NCBI RefSeq assembly: GCF_036669915.1
Contig: NC_089325.1
Coordinates: forward strand, 5,601,400-5,665,399
DNA from: Pocillopora verrucosa
Taxonomy: Eukaryota > Cnidaria > Anthozoa > Scleractinia > Pocilloporidae
Reading direction: 5' to 3'
Length of the DNA stretch: 64,000 nt
Shown: positions 1 to 12,725 of the stretch, piece by piece
Position numbering within the stretch: position 1 is the first letter of the stretch
How the letters are laid out: each line of letters opens with the position of its first letter
Notes under the pieces: model-generated
The model's database searches: none
Seen by the model: only the letters and a program-made list of their open reading frames with translations
What the model was told of the DNA's origin: nothing
Translations under genes and position numbers: made by a program

Positions 1-49
1 ATCTCTTGGATGGTTTATTAGGACCCAACACATTGACCAGCTTTCAGTT

Positions 50-243
50 GGCATGTTAGCTCAGTTGGTAGAGCGCTGCACCTGTATCGCAGAGGTCATG
101 GGCTCAAATCCCGTACGGGCCTGAATTTTTTTCAGTTCCTATTTTGAACTACTAGTTCAGTAGTGTTCTTAGCTGCGAGGATCTCTTAATTTGGTTTATT
201 CACCGCAGTGCAAATATATGAATTTCATATATCTAAAATCATC
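50..243 (+). repeat. tRNA-derived SINE, coral type
   Basis: Positions 50-121 fold as a tRNA cloverleaf: D arm GCTCAGTTGGTAGAGC, anticodon loop CCTGTAT (anticodon TGT, threonine-like) and T arm GGGCTCAAATCCC with a good B box. The acceptor stem has an A.G mismatch, the anticodon stem one mismatch, and no discriminator/CCA context is evident. It is followed directly by TGAATTTTTTTCAG and a body with paired ATATATGAATTTCATATAT, which matches my memory of an abundant coral SINE. I read it as a retroposon, not a working tRNA gene. Confidence 0.75.
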
Positions 244-2009
244 ATTATAGAATTTTTTAAATCTATAGAATTTTCCTCATTTAGCTCTTGGGATTATTGA
301 AGTTTTGAGTTCACTTTGGTGAACTGTGCAACTGTGGCAGTGGTGAGCTGGAGAATAGGCTGTGGTGTGCTTAATTAAGTTTATCAACGATAAGTATTGT
401 ACTGTCTTTAGGAGTCGCTCCTTGTCGAGAACATTACTCGCTGTTTAATAAAGCAGTCGAGTTTGTAGGATTGTAGTGTTTTTCTGTCGGTTAGGTCAGT
501 AATACCGTAACATGGCCCCCAGAAAAAATTTTAGCAATCGACATGCTACTAATGCAAAATGAATATTACTTCATTTGAATTAAACACATAAAGCAGTCAG
601 TCAGCAGGAACCGATGAGATCGATTAGAAATTATCGTATCGGATGTGCTTATGGGGTTAAATACTTTAGGTAAACTTTCGATAAGCGTAGAGTACTGTCA
701 TCAAAACCTGACTTCATTGATAAGATCAACAAAAGTGTATAGAATGTTAGCTTGGTACCATTCCGCACTATTGATACATTTTAGTTACATACGAATTATT
801 TTGCCCCCAAATAAAAAAGTTAGATCTCCTACCTAAGGGTCGGGTCGCATTACAGACCAATTTTTATTCTGACTTGAAAAAATTGGCTGAAAAAACAAAT
901 TGCATCAGACCGGAAATGAAAATATCATTGAGCTTATACGGTTGTATTTCAACAAGTGAAAATGCAAGCGTCAATCACACAGGGGAAATTTGAGCGATGA
1001 AATTGTTTTCAGTCACGACACTTGCCATGCGGCCGAAAAGGGTAACAGTGACTCTCAGGTTTTCTTTGTTCAGCGCTCACAACAGGCCAAATTGGGGGTG
1101 TGTTTCCCAGGCCCTGAAGGAAGGAATACTGCTCACTTCTTGGCATTTGATGGCCGTAGTTAGGAAAGGGAAAATCTCTGTCTCTGCAGCTTCGAACTGC
1201 ACGTAATGAAAACGTCGGTGTGAATGATGAAATTTCGCGCTCTTTTTCACGTTCGTGACCTTGCCGTCAATATCGGAAGTCATTCTTTTCAACTGTTGAC
1301 AGCTTTAGCGGCAGGCTCCCTTGGTTTTTCGAGATTTGGAAAAATTGGTCAGCCCCACCCAAGCACACCGGCGTCTTTGGTGTTTTTCCCGATTTTGAAA
1401 TTTTAAAAAATCACAAATGAGGGTCGCATTAGAAAACAGATGTGTTGACAACTTTTAGACCCTGGAGTAAACAATTTTCAGCAAAATTGTCTGGAATGCG
1501 ACCCAGCCCTAGTCTTCTGGGTAAAATTCGAGTTTTTCTTTGAGATTGTAACTCACTAAGTCGAAATGATAACGCAGACCGTAAGATCGCTCGAAAACAC
1601 TCATCAGAGAGAGGGGAAACACGAGCATTTAGAAATGTATTATCGCTCGAAAACTTTCAAGAGTCACTAAACAGAAAGAAAGAAACATTATACACTAATC
1701 ATCAATTGTAAATTATTGTAATTTACATCATTGAGTTGGTTCACCTTACAACGCACTTGTGTTTTGAACTACTAATCGGATATTTAGAATTAGTAAACCT
1801 ACCAGCTCGGTGGAATTATATTTACATCAAACGCGCTTAGTTTGGTTCGATTGAAATGAATCCGACGTTTGAAACTTTTGGCGTGCTACATTAAACATAA
1901 CTGATGCTGTTAGAGCAGTAACACGGTGTTTAGACCTTTTAATTTTCTTAGCATGAATCTCCCAGGATCAAACGCCGGATTCATTTTTGTTGCTTTTAAT
2001 GAATAAAGG
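244..2009. other. No gene seen
   Basis: AT-rich DNA with only short open frames that overlap in both strands and show no recognisable domain, splice structure or codon pattern. It lies 3' of the minus-strand receptor gene and may contain its 3' UTR. Confidence 0.5.
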
Positions 2010-5000
2010 TTAGTCATGTACAGGAAATGTCTTGCAGCTATAATTATTCACACCATTTTTAGGGCTTTTTCTATGATGGTGAAAGTAAAGGCCCACAATT
2101 GGTGATATCACAATACAAACGATGATTCCACATGCCACCACCCATTTAAAGGAGGATTCTTCCGAGGATTTTCTTGGCACTGAAACGCCGGGCTCTAGAA
2201 CAGACATAAAAAAGAAAGAACAACAACAACTCTGATGATTAAACCGTAGTAGTTGGATTAATAGATAATGTAAAAGGGTAGATGGCTAAATGAGTATGAA
2301 GATCCGTTTGAAGGTTAATTAATAGGAATAAAAGTATTCTTACATGTTGGATGGTAACTGATAAAGTGTTTGAACTTGTAATATGTGAAATCACTTGCAG
2401 TCTCAGCTCAGGCTACCGGTCCTGAAAAGGGGTCGGTGGGTTTGTAGAGTACATACATACATACATATACTTTATTTATGCTCGAAATTCACAGTGTAGC
2501 TGTAGAGCTAATATCTTCTAGACTTGTGGGAAATATTTATTGTTAAGATGATAAAAAGCTACTAAAGAAAATAAGTTTCTTCCGTAATTCTCGTGTAATT
2601 TACCTACAGGCTTACTGGTGCAAAAATACTGTAACTTAGAGGGGGCAAACCAAAAAATACGAACATTACCTTCCGATGTATCTAGAGATCCTGTACATGT
2701 ACTTGTTGCTCTCGTAACTGTGGAGACATCTGTCTGTTGTGGAATAGCGGTTTCTAGTGGACCTGTGTATAATAGTTTATGCAAAATCAACTTTAATATC
2801 TGGCAGTGTTAAAACTTCGGAAATACAATTGGTGGAGTAAAGAAGTTTAAAGGAGTCGAGAACATAGAATCAGTTCAACAGCTAGACCCCAGATCTCCGC
2901 ACCCGACACACGTTATCTTCTAAACTGTGCTCTTCCTTGTGGTCTTCAATTATTTCTTCTTTTTTCCGAACAGTATGTTAAAAAAATGTCTTACCACCCC
3001 TATGACGCAGCGGCGGTTTATTGACGTTGGTTACCTCAATTCTCGACAGATCAGGAATGGAACAAAATTGTCTAGATCAATCATCCAGTGACTAAATGTA
3101 ATGTTTGTCCATTCACGAAGGTAACAGAGCTCGTGTAGTATAACAGTTTTAATTGTATTTATGAAAAAGAAATAACAACAATCTGCAATCACCGCAAAAG
3201 GTATTATACTCGCAATTCGTAGTGATCTTGGAAGTACTTTTGACGATTTCTCCTGATAATCCAGTGCGGTCTTGCGATTTCAGGGACTCTTCCGATAAAG
3301 GAACGACAACTTTGATCCCGACTGAACAAAAAAATTTCCCTTCAACCTTATCAATTGTTGCCACTATTGAAGATACTTTCATATACCTCTTTTCTGCGGA
3401 CCCCGTCGTGGAACCCACAAATGAACCATAATCACTGTAATCTGAAATACAATTTTAGGTCAGAACGAATATTCTCTGTGCTGTCTTGAACGATACTACT
3501 TACCTCTGGACTCAACTTGAAGCTGGACCGAGTCGGTCAACGGGGTATTCTGAAGTCCGTATTCTACCACTATTCCATACGTCTTGCCATCTTCAAGTTT
3601 TACATTGTAAAGTTCAAACACTGCGACAGAGGATGTCAAATTTCCTGCCCAACCCACGGAGGACTTATATGAAGACCTTGTTGAGGCAAAACCACTCGAG
3701 TTGACAGCTATCAACTTTGTTTTCAGGAAGCCAGGACTCTTCCAAATACCAAACACAACCTCAAAAAGATCATTCTTTAGATCTCCTGAATTGTAGTGCC
3801 ACCTAAATGACACAGTCTCGCCAATAGGGACGTTTATGAACCTTTTTGGAGCAGAGATCATACTTGGATAAACTATAGCATGAATGGAAACTGGAATAGA
3901 CATGATAAGGCAAAAGTCATTATTGAACGTGGATGTAGGGGGGGGGGGGAGTCGGAGAAAAGAATGAAAAATCCTCCTCTCCTTAACCCTGGTGATAAAT
4001 GATGGCTGGTCCTTAACGTTTAAGAAGTCATAAAGGACTTATAAGGTCCAATAACGCTGGGCCTATTTTTTACTGAAAATATATTCTCTTGATTCTTGAG
4101 AATCCACCATAATATCGGTAAGTTTCACTCTCAAGAGAAGGCCTTGCGGGTTTTCTTATTCTTTTCTTCTGTCTCTTAATGATTCCACACCTTTCACAGA
4201 CAGCTCAGTGGCTGACATAACATACTTCATAGGTTGACTAGCACTGTGTCGTACAGGTAACAGACACTCCGTCAAGAAGCAACCTTTAGATGAATTCACA
4301 TCCTTAAGGAAATTCACTTCCTTAAGGAAGTGAACTTATTTCCTTAAGGAAGTCTTGAAAGTACTCTTTTAACTCTCATTTAAAAACAGTTCGAGAAACT
4401 GTAGCTCTCAATGTATTAGTCATATCAATTTTTTTGCGGTAAAAGCCTATTATAATGATTTACTTTGGTATGATGGGACACCAAACAGATACGACTGAGC
4501 CACAAATGTAGCGAGGATGGTTACGGAGAGTGAAATTTATTTCGTAACTGATTTCCATGCATGATCCTTCTTTTTGACGCAATCTTGCTCAGAGGTCTAC
4601 AGTCACGTCTTCTGTTCAGTTGAAGATCTGCCAAATCCTCAAATTTCCAAATTAACGCAGTTACTCGATTCAAATCACTCCGTACATTAGCTCAACTGCA
4701 ACGAGGTTACCGTGGTCCGTCAAGATATTGCCTGTGATATATTTAACCTCTTAAATCATAGTTTCAGTTCCGCTTTTTCTCAGAAATGATATTACCAAAG
4801 GGGATCAGTTTCTGAGAAACGGATGCATTTTAACTTAAAGAAACAAATGATTCCAAAATTTCATTTTGAAGACTTCACCCCGATTGCATCAACATAGATA
4901 ACGGAATCGAATTTCCTGAAGCGTGGATACCTACAATCAAGAAACACAACAGTAGACCGTTACGACAACAGACCGCCGAGGGAACAACTTGGAGTCAGAC

Positions 5001-6360
5001 CTCTTGGAAAATCAGAACTCATCGAAACAATGCTGTTCGAAATTCACTAATCACATGATGATCGCCGTGATACAAATGATAACGCGTGGACCCCATCGCC
5101 TGATGAAGACTAGCAGAAAGCAGTCGAAAGGTCGTGATCTACATCTCAAGTGACTTCATCGTGAGACAAACGATTAAACAGTTTTTTATGACTTACAACC
5201 ACGATGAGCAGCCAACCTCTTTTAAAATATATTGTGTTGAACTGTTTGGGTTAACTGGCTTGAGCAACTCAAGCAAGTGAGAGGCCCCAGGAGTCTGTTC
5301 AGGAACTTTACTTAGTCTCCGAGACTTTGTCTCTCTTCTACTAATTCAGCCCCAAATACCCGCTCTTAACTACTTTGTCGGTAAGCATGTTTGGGCTTAC
5401 GGACAACTGACCATGGCAAAGAAAATATAAACATATTTTTAGAACACTAACCAAAACAATCTCACAAGACATTCGAAAGAACAACAAAGTACTTAGCAAC
5501 GATCAATCTTCGAGAACAAGAGAGAGTTAAAACCTAAACAAAACTCCCTGCCTAGGACTCTAAGGAAGGTCAAGGACAAATCCAAACACGACTCGCGATG
5601 ACGATTATCGTACGATTATTAAGCCCTACTACAACGATCAAGGACACAACTCTCAAAGGGTAAAAATAAATATGTGGCCTTGCAGCACGTGACAAACCAA
5701 GACTCGCACAAGGATTTCAAGATAATCTAACAAACCTAGCACTTAGTTAGAACAATTTTAGTATAGCTCATAACAATTGTCTCGAAATCTTGAAGAACGG
5801 TGTCACCAGTTTGCCACACACTATGTAGTAGCAACTGTAAAGTTAAAATTGAAAATATGGCACTTAAATATGAATAATTCATCCCATATTGAACTAATTT
5901 GAATATTGTCTAGAAAGGCGCGCCGTGCCTTCAATTGTCCCGTGTGAGCATATTTCCTCTGCATATTATTCGCTTAGTTTCACTTCTTAACGATCGACTT
6001 CCGCTTCGCAATTCTTCTGAAGTGTGATATACACTAATGCTCCGAAGTTCGCATTTATTATCATATTTCGTCGGTAAAAAGACATCGTCAATCTTAAATG
6101 TCATTTCAGCATTTTGCGTAAGGCTTTTGGTCTGCTTATTGATAAAACGCGGTTTGAAAAATACTTGAAATATAGCATTCTTCTTCTGTTCTTCAGGTTT
6201 CTGACCGACGATCGTTTTGGACACCAAGGTAGGACTGTTAATTGACCGACATAAAATCATGTCCAAGAGCTCATTAACTCCTACGCGAAGAACTGTTTGG
6301 CTTACCTGTAACGAAGTGAATCACAAGATGACAAATCCAAAGTATCGAAGGTTTCTTCAT
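2010..6360 (-). CDS. Kinase-less Ig-like membrane receptor, paralogue of the receptor tyrosine kinase at 17.6-27.8 kb
   Basis: Proposed exons (minus strand): 6306-6360 signal peptide (MKKPSILWICHLVIHFVT), 3504-3890 Ig-like domain, 3238-3441, 2670-2762 Thr/Ser-rich stalk, and 2010-2194 membrane exon with stop. All junctions are GT/AG and all four introns are phase 1. The joined frame is open for 307 residues. The Ig-like exon is about 85% identical to the first Ig-like exon of the plus-strand kinase gene and lacks the usual cysteine pair. The last exon has a helix (WVVACGIIVCIVISPIVGLY) followed by only about 28 cytoplasmic residues, with no kinase. The 3238 donor (AGTACTT) is weak, so that exon end is the least certain. 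A second signal exon lies at 7817-7868. Domain architecture is seen; a decoy or co-receptor role is inference. Confidence 0.65.
2994..3061 (-). pseudogene. Relic of the second Ig exon in the minus-strand receptor
   Basis: Reverse-complement sequence reading IPDLSRIEVTNVNKPPLR matches the start of the I-set Ig exon of the kinase gene ([16 protein letters not shown] at 18319). The splice acceptor AG is replaced (ttgttcCATT versus tttgcagCCATG), and after about 20 codons homology stops and the frame closes. The exon is therefore dead here. Confidence 0.65.
3891..6305. other. Intron region with repeat debris
   Basis: No coding exon recognised. It contains a run of twelve G near 3940, an inverted copy (about 3990-4165) of sequence at 10130-10310, three copies of the palindrome TTCCTTAAGGAA between 4300 and 4350, and a stretch (about 4850-5200) with a phrase CCTGATGAAGACTAGCAG that resembles tails of degraded retroelements. 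The last point is weak. Confidence 0.4.
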
Positions 6361-7099
6361 CGCTTTGATTGATACAATTTAAAACAAATGAAATGGTTCA
6401 AATACGATTATAACGACCCAAGTTACACAGAGAAATGAAAAGAAGTGTAAAAAGCTAATTTTGCCTAGAAATCATGAAATAAATTACTAATTTTGATGCC
6501 GCAAATTTAAAGGAAAAAGCAGCAGCATACTCTTCACGTTTTTATCGGGAGCCACTTACATTGCAGCTGAATCAGCAGTGAAAAGTGTATTGAAATAAAT
6601 ATGCAGTCGTAACGAATTAATAACCACGCAACGTTTGTGATATTTGATAAGAATATTTCCCGCCTCTCGGCCAACTAAACATTAAATCACTTGTTTAATC
6701 TCGAGTTTTTGTCTAATTCCTAAATTTCCAAGATCTGTTAGCTGTTAACGTAATGATATTTAACTCAATGATATTTAACTCAATTAGATTCGAGTAAATT
6801 AGGTCATGTTAAAGGCACCTAGCAAAGAGTTTCGCGGTCTTTTTTCATAGACTTGCCTTTAAATTTCTCATTTATACAGTGACTTTTGTACAAAGGGCTA
6901 TTACATTTGGCAAAATTTCGTGATTTCAGAAAGCAAGGAATTAATATTTTTCGGAAAGTGCGGTCTTAAGGATTTTTTTTTTTAAGATTCGAATCGGCTC
7001 CAATTCCCAACTCCGGCTACATTCTCTGGGATTCCTGATTTTCCACCGTTGTCAAGATTCAGAGTTACGTTAATAGCTGTAGACAATTCAAAGAACTGT

Positions 7100-7950
7100 C
7101 TAATAAGCGACATTTCCTAATAGGTTGCGGTGATACATTAGCTCCGAGTGGCTATGTTGTTTACGATAAAGCTTTCCTTTCTCACGCATACGAAATGTAA
7201 AGCCTTGAATGTGTTCTGAGGCTATTATTTGTTTTGATGTCTTTAAAGTAATTCTAGCACGTTTCTTTTGCTTTTTTACGGTGTATTTCGATAGAAACTT
7301 TCGACTGAAAATGATGAACAATACCAGACGGCGTTTCTGAGACCGCGTATGGCGACAGTCGCTTTCCACTTTCTTTGATAATTCTCATTACTCACCTGTT
7401 TTCGCGTCTCCATATCAAACTTTGCCTATTGTTATGGCTTAATCTGGGAAACTGACACGTTTCGAACATGAAAGGTGCTTTGCTGTTAGTTTCGCTCTCG
7501 CTACTTCCGCCTCACAGCAACTTACATCTATTTTGACCAAATTACCGCATTCTCCTTTTACTACAGTTTCCCGAAATTTGCCTGCAATTTGTATCATCTT
7601 TTGTGTCTAAGAGGGGGCATTGTAAAATTCATTATGACGAGCTTCCTTTAAGATATTGAGCCACTCAATTCGCAGTCCACTACTTCGAGTTTTGTATTTT
7701 TCACTTTCCTCGTAAGAATATTAGCCAAATGTTCGGTTATTCTAAAGCAACGTGAAGAAGACAACATTTTCAAAAACATCTTCAACATCATAACATCAAA
7801 CCCACGTCAATCTTACCTGTGAGGCACAGAACAACCACACAAAGGATCGAAGGTGGAAATGCTTTCATAGCCAAGATAAACAAATGCTGCTCTGCTTTTG
7901 ATGTGTCTGGGTAATTCAAGCTTAGTCGTACACTTCTTTAGAATCTGCGC
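7100..7950. repeat. Duplicated flank X1 with alternative signal exon
   Basis: Similar to 12900-13550 (X2): shared landmarks are a TTTGTGTCTAAG...GGGGG phrase, the CTTACCTGTGAGGCAC splice-site region and the GATAAAC..ATGCTGCTCTGCTTT stretch. Divergence is substantial, so the duplication is old. X1 carries the intact first exon listed separately; X2 carries a broken one. Confidence 0.6.
7817..7868 (-). other. Alternative first exon with signal peptide for the minus-strand receptor
   Basis: Reads ATG then 16 further codons (MKAFPPSILCVVVLCLT) and ends ACAG/GTAAG in phase 1, which is exactly the phase the Ig-like exon at 3890 needs. The peptide is a good secretory signal: Lys near the start, then a run of Val/Leu/Cys. 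It is related to the first exon at 6306-6360 (shared P-S-I-L core). Either could start the receptor, giving two promoters, or it may be the start of a lost neighbour gene. Confidence 0.5.
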
Positions 7951-8054
7951 GAAATGGTTCGAAAACGAGCATACAACGAAATTTGGCTCGAAAACATTTC
8001 CCAGAAAAATAGCGTTCAAAACTTCCGTTGTTTTTTAAAAACCATTGGCAGAAA

Positions 8055-8115
8055 TATTGGACAAGATGGCGGCCGCGCTTGCGCATTTCGCCCATAATGG
8101 CGTCCAAATAATATA
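8055..8115. promoter_or_regulatory. GC-rich YY1/NRF1-like promoter candidate
   Basis: In otherwise AT-rich DNA this stretch contains CAAGATGGCGGCCGC, which matches the YY1 core (AAnATGGCGGC), followed by GCTTGCGCATTTCG, close to an NRF1 half-site. YY1 sites of this form typically sit just downstream of transcription starts. It could serve the plus-strand kinase gene, whose first exon I could not find, or the minus-strand receptor. Motif match only. Confidence 0.3.
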
Positions 8116-9057
8116 AGAACCTGTAGGGAAATTTGTAAATTTCTGAAATATAACAATCAGGAGCTCAGGGTCCCGTCCGCTCTCGATCGAGACATATTCA
8201 GTACTGATTCTGCTATTCATCAAACCTCTCAGTGACTCGATAAATAAAAACCACTTACTTCCCGAGCCAGTTCCTTTGTCATTGTCCATTGACCTAAGTC
8301 GCCCTACAGTTCTTCAAAATCCGTCGTTCTCCATCCCAAACACTCGCCTATTACAGGAAAGTGCATCGATGAAGTCAACTGCTCTCGATCGAATTGACTG
8401 CTACTGAATTCGAAGCGTCCAAATATCCTAAAAAATTGCCATTTCCTCCTATCAAAAAACTTCCCAACGCGCTAGAATATCCCTTATTTTTCATGCTGAG
8501 TAAGTAACGAGACACCATGTTGAAAACTATGACTGAAATGGTTTAACACGTGCAAAGCTGATCTTCGAATCGTCGGCCATATTTCTTTATGTTCTTGCTG
8601 GTAAATAAATTAGTTCTCAGGTCCTTTTATGAATAAAAATATGCTAGGCGTTGAATGTAAATTCAGTCATCTTGGCGCGAAAATTTAATAAAAGCAAATC
8701 AAAATTCTGACATCATGTCATCGCTCTGCCTCGAAAAATCCCAAAGATGTACTTGCAGGTCTTCTTTTTTTTTTCTTTTAATCAAATAGAAGATCTGTGG
8801 TGCTCAAATTGGGTAAGTCATGGTACGAAACACGCTTCTTTGAGGATCAAGCCCTGATCGCCGCCCTATTGAATTCTCTTGATATACTATTGTTCCGGAG
8901 TGTAATACGTTATACCGCTGATAATTGTTAGCGGGCCCGAAATGTCCTTGATTTCTGGCGATGATATGACGTGTCCGCGAAATTATTTGCATTCATTTAA
9001 AAGCAGATTCCCCCCCCCCTCCCCCCTTATTGGCGGTTAATGGTCGGTCAATTTTCT
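8116..9057. other. No gene seen
   Basis: Short open frames only, without recognisable domains. A polypyrimidine tract lies near 8765 and a C-rich run near 9010. Confidence 0.4.
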
Positions 9058-9350
9058 AAATAAATAAAGGAGGTAAGTTTCTAAAGAAACTGTGGTGATG
9101 CTTCGGTGGGAGAGTATAACAGGGTGATTTTGTATTATCTACTAAGTTGATAACGTAAATTGGTCACCGTAAATTGTTAAAAGGCTGACGTTTCGAGCGT
9201 CATAAACCCTAAGCACAATCCGCAATTTCTCCTATCACTCTGACGAAGGGCTAACGCTCGAAACGTCAGCCTTTTAACTCTTTACAGTGGCCAATTTACG
9301 TTATAAACTCGGTTGATAACACTGAGAATTACCCTGTAATTTTCTAAATA
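9058..9350. repeat. Foldback (MITE-like) element, family 1
   Basis: Starts with the phrase GGTAAGTTTCTAAAGAAACTG and GGTGGGAGAGTATA, then has two inverted arms: GGCTGACGTTTCGAGCG near 9183 and CGCTCGAAACGTCAGCC near 9255, flanked by inverted TAACGTAAATTGG / CCAATTTACGTTATA. Other copies are at 31823, 38082, 50243, 56566 and 58722. No protein is encoded, so it would be a non-autonomous element. Confidence 0.8.
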
Positions 9351-9861
9351 TACCACTTTGTATTCTGTTGGCGGCGACTGATCCCCTTCCGTTCACCATG
9401 AAAACCAAGTATTTGATTCGTACTGTTACAATTTTCATCTGTTTGAATTCTATAGATTGGTATTTAACAGCCTCGTGGAAGGCTACTGCTGAGCGTGGTG
9501 CTTGAGAAATGAATTTCGATTTTCTACGATTCTCTTGTTATGATTTTCAAGAAATCTTTACTAAGTTCTGTAAATCTTTGCTCTTGAACAGTTATAATAG
9601 CGGAGCTCGCAGAGCGTAGCCCCATAATTTTACAAAATAGTAGTAACCCATCAAGCCGAAAAAATTTGGATGTACGACCGTACGACCGACCGTTTAAGGT
9701 ACTACTTTTAGCATGTGCGGCTAACGGTACCACGGGCACTATCTTATAATCAGTCCTCTACACGGACACGGAGAAGTTGCGAATGAAAATCCATTAATAT
9801 TACCACGCACTTTATCCACAGTGGGGGCTTTAGTTTTATTGAAGAGACGTGCGGGAAAAAA

Positions 9862-12725
9862 ATGCGAGCTCCGCTTTTAGGCTTGCCTAAATCTATATAT
9901 TATTCTATTGTGCTCATGAAATTGATATCATTGAAAGACGTGCGGGCCATGTGTATATTCTATTGTACTTATAAGGTGATATCACTGAAAGACGTGCAGG
10001 CCATGTGCATCGACAAGAACAAATTTATTTTCTTTTTGACGGAGTGTCTGCCATCTGCACGACACAGTGCTATTCAACGCAGGAAGTATGTTATGGCCAG
10101 CTATTGAATAGTCTATGAAAGGTGGGCAAACCAAAGTAAAAGGGGACAACCACAAGGCCTTACGTTGAGTAATTTTTGAGTGAAACTTACCGATATCATG
10201 GTGGATTCTAAACAATCAAGAGAATATATTGCAGGAAAATATAGGCCCAGGGTCGATAAGTCCCTTATCACTTCTTTGCCATAAAACGTTGACTCTTGCA
10301 CGTGTGGAAGACTTGACTTGGATTCCCTCAGAAAAGAAAAAGGGAAGAGCGTATTTAATATCCATGAGAAAGCTTCCATGTCTGGAGGATGAACCTTGAT
10401 CATTTCCATTTTAGGAAACTGATACAGTAAAGCTACATAGAAAACTTTGTTTTTTCACTGCAGTTCGGAAAGTGAAATAGGAACTGCATCTCCTGACCCA
10501 GTTGACCAGCTCGTCACAGATTTTTGTGTGTTAAGTCATGTTCCCATATCACTGGAACACTGTAAAAGGAAAATGGTAGCAGCTTGAAGGTTGTAATTTC
10601 CTTTTTTGAAGCGGCCTTGCTGCCAGACAGTGTGTTACTTTCACTTTACCGAATTTGGAACTTGACCCAATGCAAATATCGAAGAGCAAAACACTGCTTC
10701 AGTTTACTGATTCAAAGTCATGACCAATGATTTCCGTCACAATTCTAAGAAAAATGTAAACAAATTAACCTTTGGGTCAACATGGCTAAGAGGGTATACC
10801 AAAATAACCGGATCGAACGGCTGACTGACGTTCTGCGGAAATGTAAACGAGAAACCGTCTAAAGTCCTTTTTTTTTCCTCGAAACATGGTTGCTTTCCTT
10901 TCTGCCCACTTATACCTGCTCCATTGGCGATCATATATGCTTAGGGATATGTTTGAAGACGTTAAAACAACACTTTAAGAGTGTGGATAAGCTACCACTT
11001 CCTTGCTTATCAAGTTTATATCCGACTTATCGACCGTTTGAGCTAAATGCTCGGTAACAAAGAGTGACTGTTTTTGTCGGAGAATCTGAACTTGCACCAA
11101 GGAGCACCCGATAAACTCACTGACGGCTGAATGAACAAAATGTACCGATGGCCGAAAGAAGTCCTTTTTGTCTTTTGTCTTTTGTCTTTTTGCAGTAACA
11201 GGTAAGCGTAGGTGTATGATATAGTAGCTAATAGTTTGTATTTATTCATTAAGAGTTAAGGAAATTAATTCGTTTCAAAGCGACCTCACCCGAAAATCAC
11301 GAGGTTTCGATCTGTAGTTAAGCTATCCAATCTATGTAATCTAATATTTGCAATTTTGTTCACTATTAATTGAATAACAGGTTCCTCAAGCAGTCAGCAC
11401 AAGAACACTTAATACTTGTAAAAGGGAATGTATTTAGTAAGTTCGAGGCGGATTTTTCGCACTGCATCTAGCCATCAAAAGCAGCTTCCTAATTTGTGTA
11501 CATGAAATTCAGTAAATCGAAATGTAGATGCAAGTATGCCGAATCAGTATTTAGAGCAGGAGAGGGAAATTATCAACAATAACGACATATTTAGGTATAT
11601 AATGCATTATCTTTCAAAGAGTCGTGAATAGCAAATAACAAGAAAGGGAATGCCAAAATGTCATCTTCATGCATTCACTTTACTTCCCTTTACAACATGT
11701 TATCTAATAGATAAGTAACGTGAAAAGGCAAACTTATCAGGTATCAGACTAGCAGATGATATATCAAGTAACATGAATTTAGCTAAACTTAGCTTATTCA
11801 CAAGAAAATGTATAACAACCAGAAGACAGAATGTCCACTGAATGAGATCTCTTGACGTGAATTTACCCCCTGACTTAGGCCTTCAACCACTTCAGGGAAT
11901 CCTGAAGGCGTTGAGATTCAAAGGACTATAATTGGAGAAAAGAGCTTAAAATTAATTAAATAATAGTGGTTTCGTGATGCTTTGAGCAACTGAGGAAGGC
12001 GAGAGCGTTCGAAAACTCCCGCGAAAGCTGGGGTCTCAAGATTTTGAAAGCGGTATTTTTAAGACAGTGCCGCTGTTTACCTTGTAATAAGCTTTTCGTG
12101 AAATATCAGATTACGAATTAAGTGCTCTTCCGCTACATTTATTTTTAAATTGCATGTTGTGTCTATACCGTTTGAATCAAAACATTTCTGTTAGGACAAA
12201 TAGATATTTAGTACAAGCATTTTGCTGTATGGAAATATTATTTCTGAACATCCGTTCGACTAACTAAGTGAAAGTGACCTTTCGGTACAAAATTCAGTAA
12301 ACGAAGAAAATTATGTCGTGACTGATCCATGTTCCCTGCAAATTTCCTGGCTTTACAACAGAAAGATGGCTTTCAAACTTGACACAATTTTCCTATCTTA
12401 TAGCCAAGAAAGGCAACAAAAAGATCCGAAATATAGCTTTAGTTCACCTTAAACTGAACCTCTTCATTTCTAGGAAATCTGGAGTCAGTCAAGCGTTACT
12501 ACTTAGCAATATTGATAAAATTTCGCACTTATCCTTTTCCATTTTCTTATGGATCGAAAATAACTAAAATAACTTGGGCAAATAATAGTATTTGAAAATA
12601 TTTTATGCTTCTACGCACTACAAAGGTGGTTCATATGAACGTATAATGCATCTTTCGTCGGGCAACAGATAACGCACGTTTTAAAATGATATCTTGTTGT
12701 AAGAAGGAAAGAGGTACGGTTATAT
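9862..12725. repeat. Duplicated block Y1
   Basis: About 2.8 kb that recurs, diverged, at 14240-16900 (Y2) with an offset of about 4.02-4.1 kb. Shared landmarks include GATTTTTGTGTGTTAAGTCATG, ATATCACTGGAACACTGTAAAA, AAAATGCACCGATGGCCGAAAGAAG-like phrases and a GTTCATATGAACG stretch at the end. No open frame is conserved between the copies, so I read it as non-coding flank or intron, not a gene. Confidence 0.65.
9899..10013 (+). repeat. Two-copy 57-bp tandem repeat
   Basis: The segment from TATTCTATTGTGCTCAT through GACGTGCGGGCCATGTG is repeated once with an offset of 57 bases (second copy TATTCTATTGTACTTAT ... GACGTGCAGGCCATGTG). Confidence 0.7.

Noticed and set aside
50-121. A functional threonine tRNA gene
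   Set aside because: Acceptor and anticodon stems have mismatches, and the sequence runs straight into a SINE body that I recognise from coral genomes.
9200-9260. A CRISPR-like or regularly spaced repeat array
   Set aside because: The repeated words are inverted arms of foldback elements, not direct repeats with spacers, and the DNA is eukaryotic.
10113-10409. A 98-residue protein with a splice donor-like end on the minus strand
   Set aside because: The frame is not kept in the related sequences at 14.2 kb or 4.0 kb, so it is probably chance.
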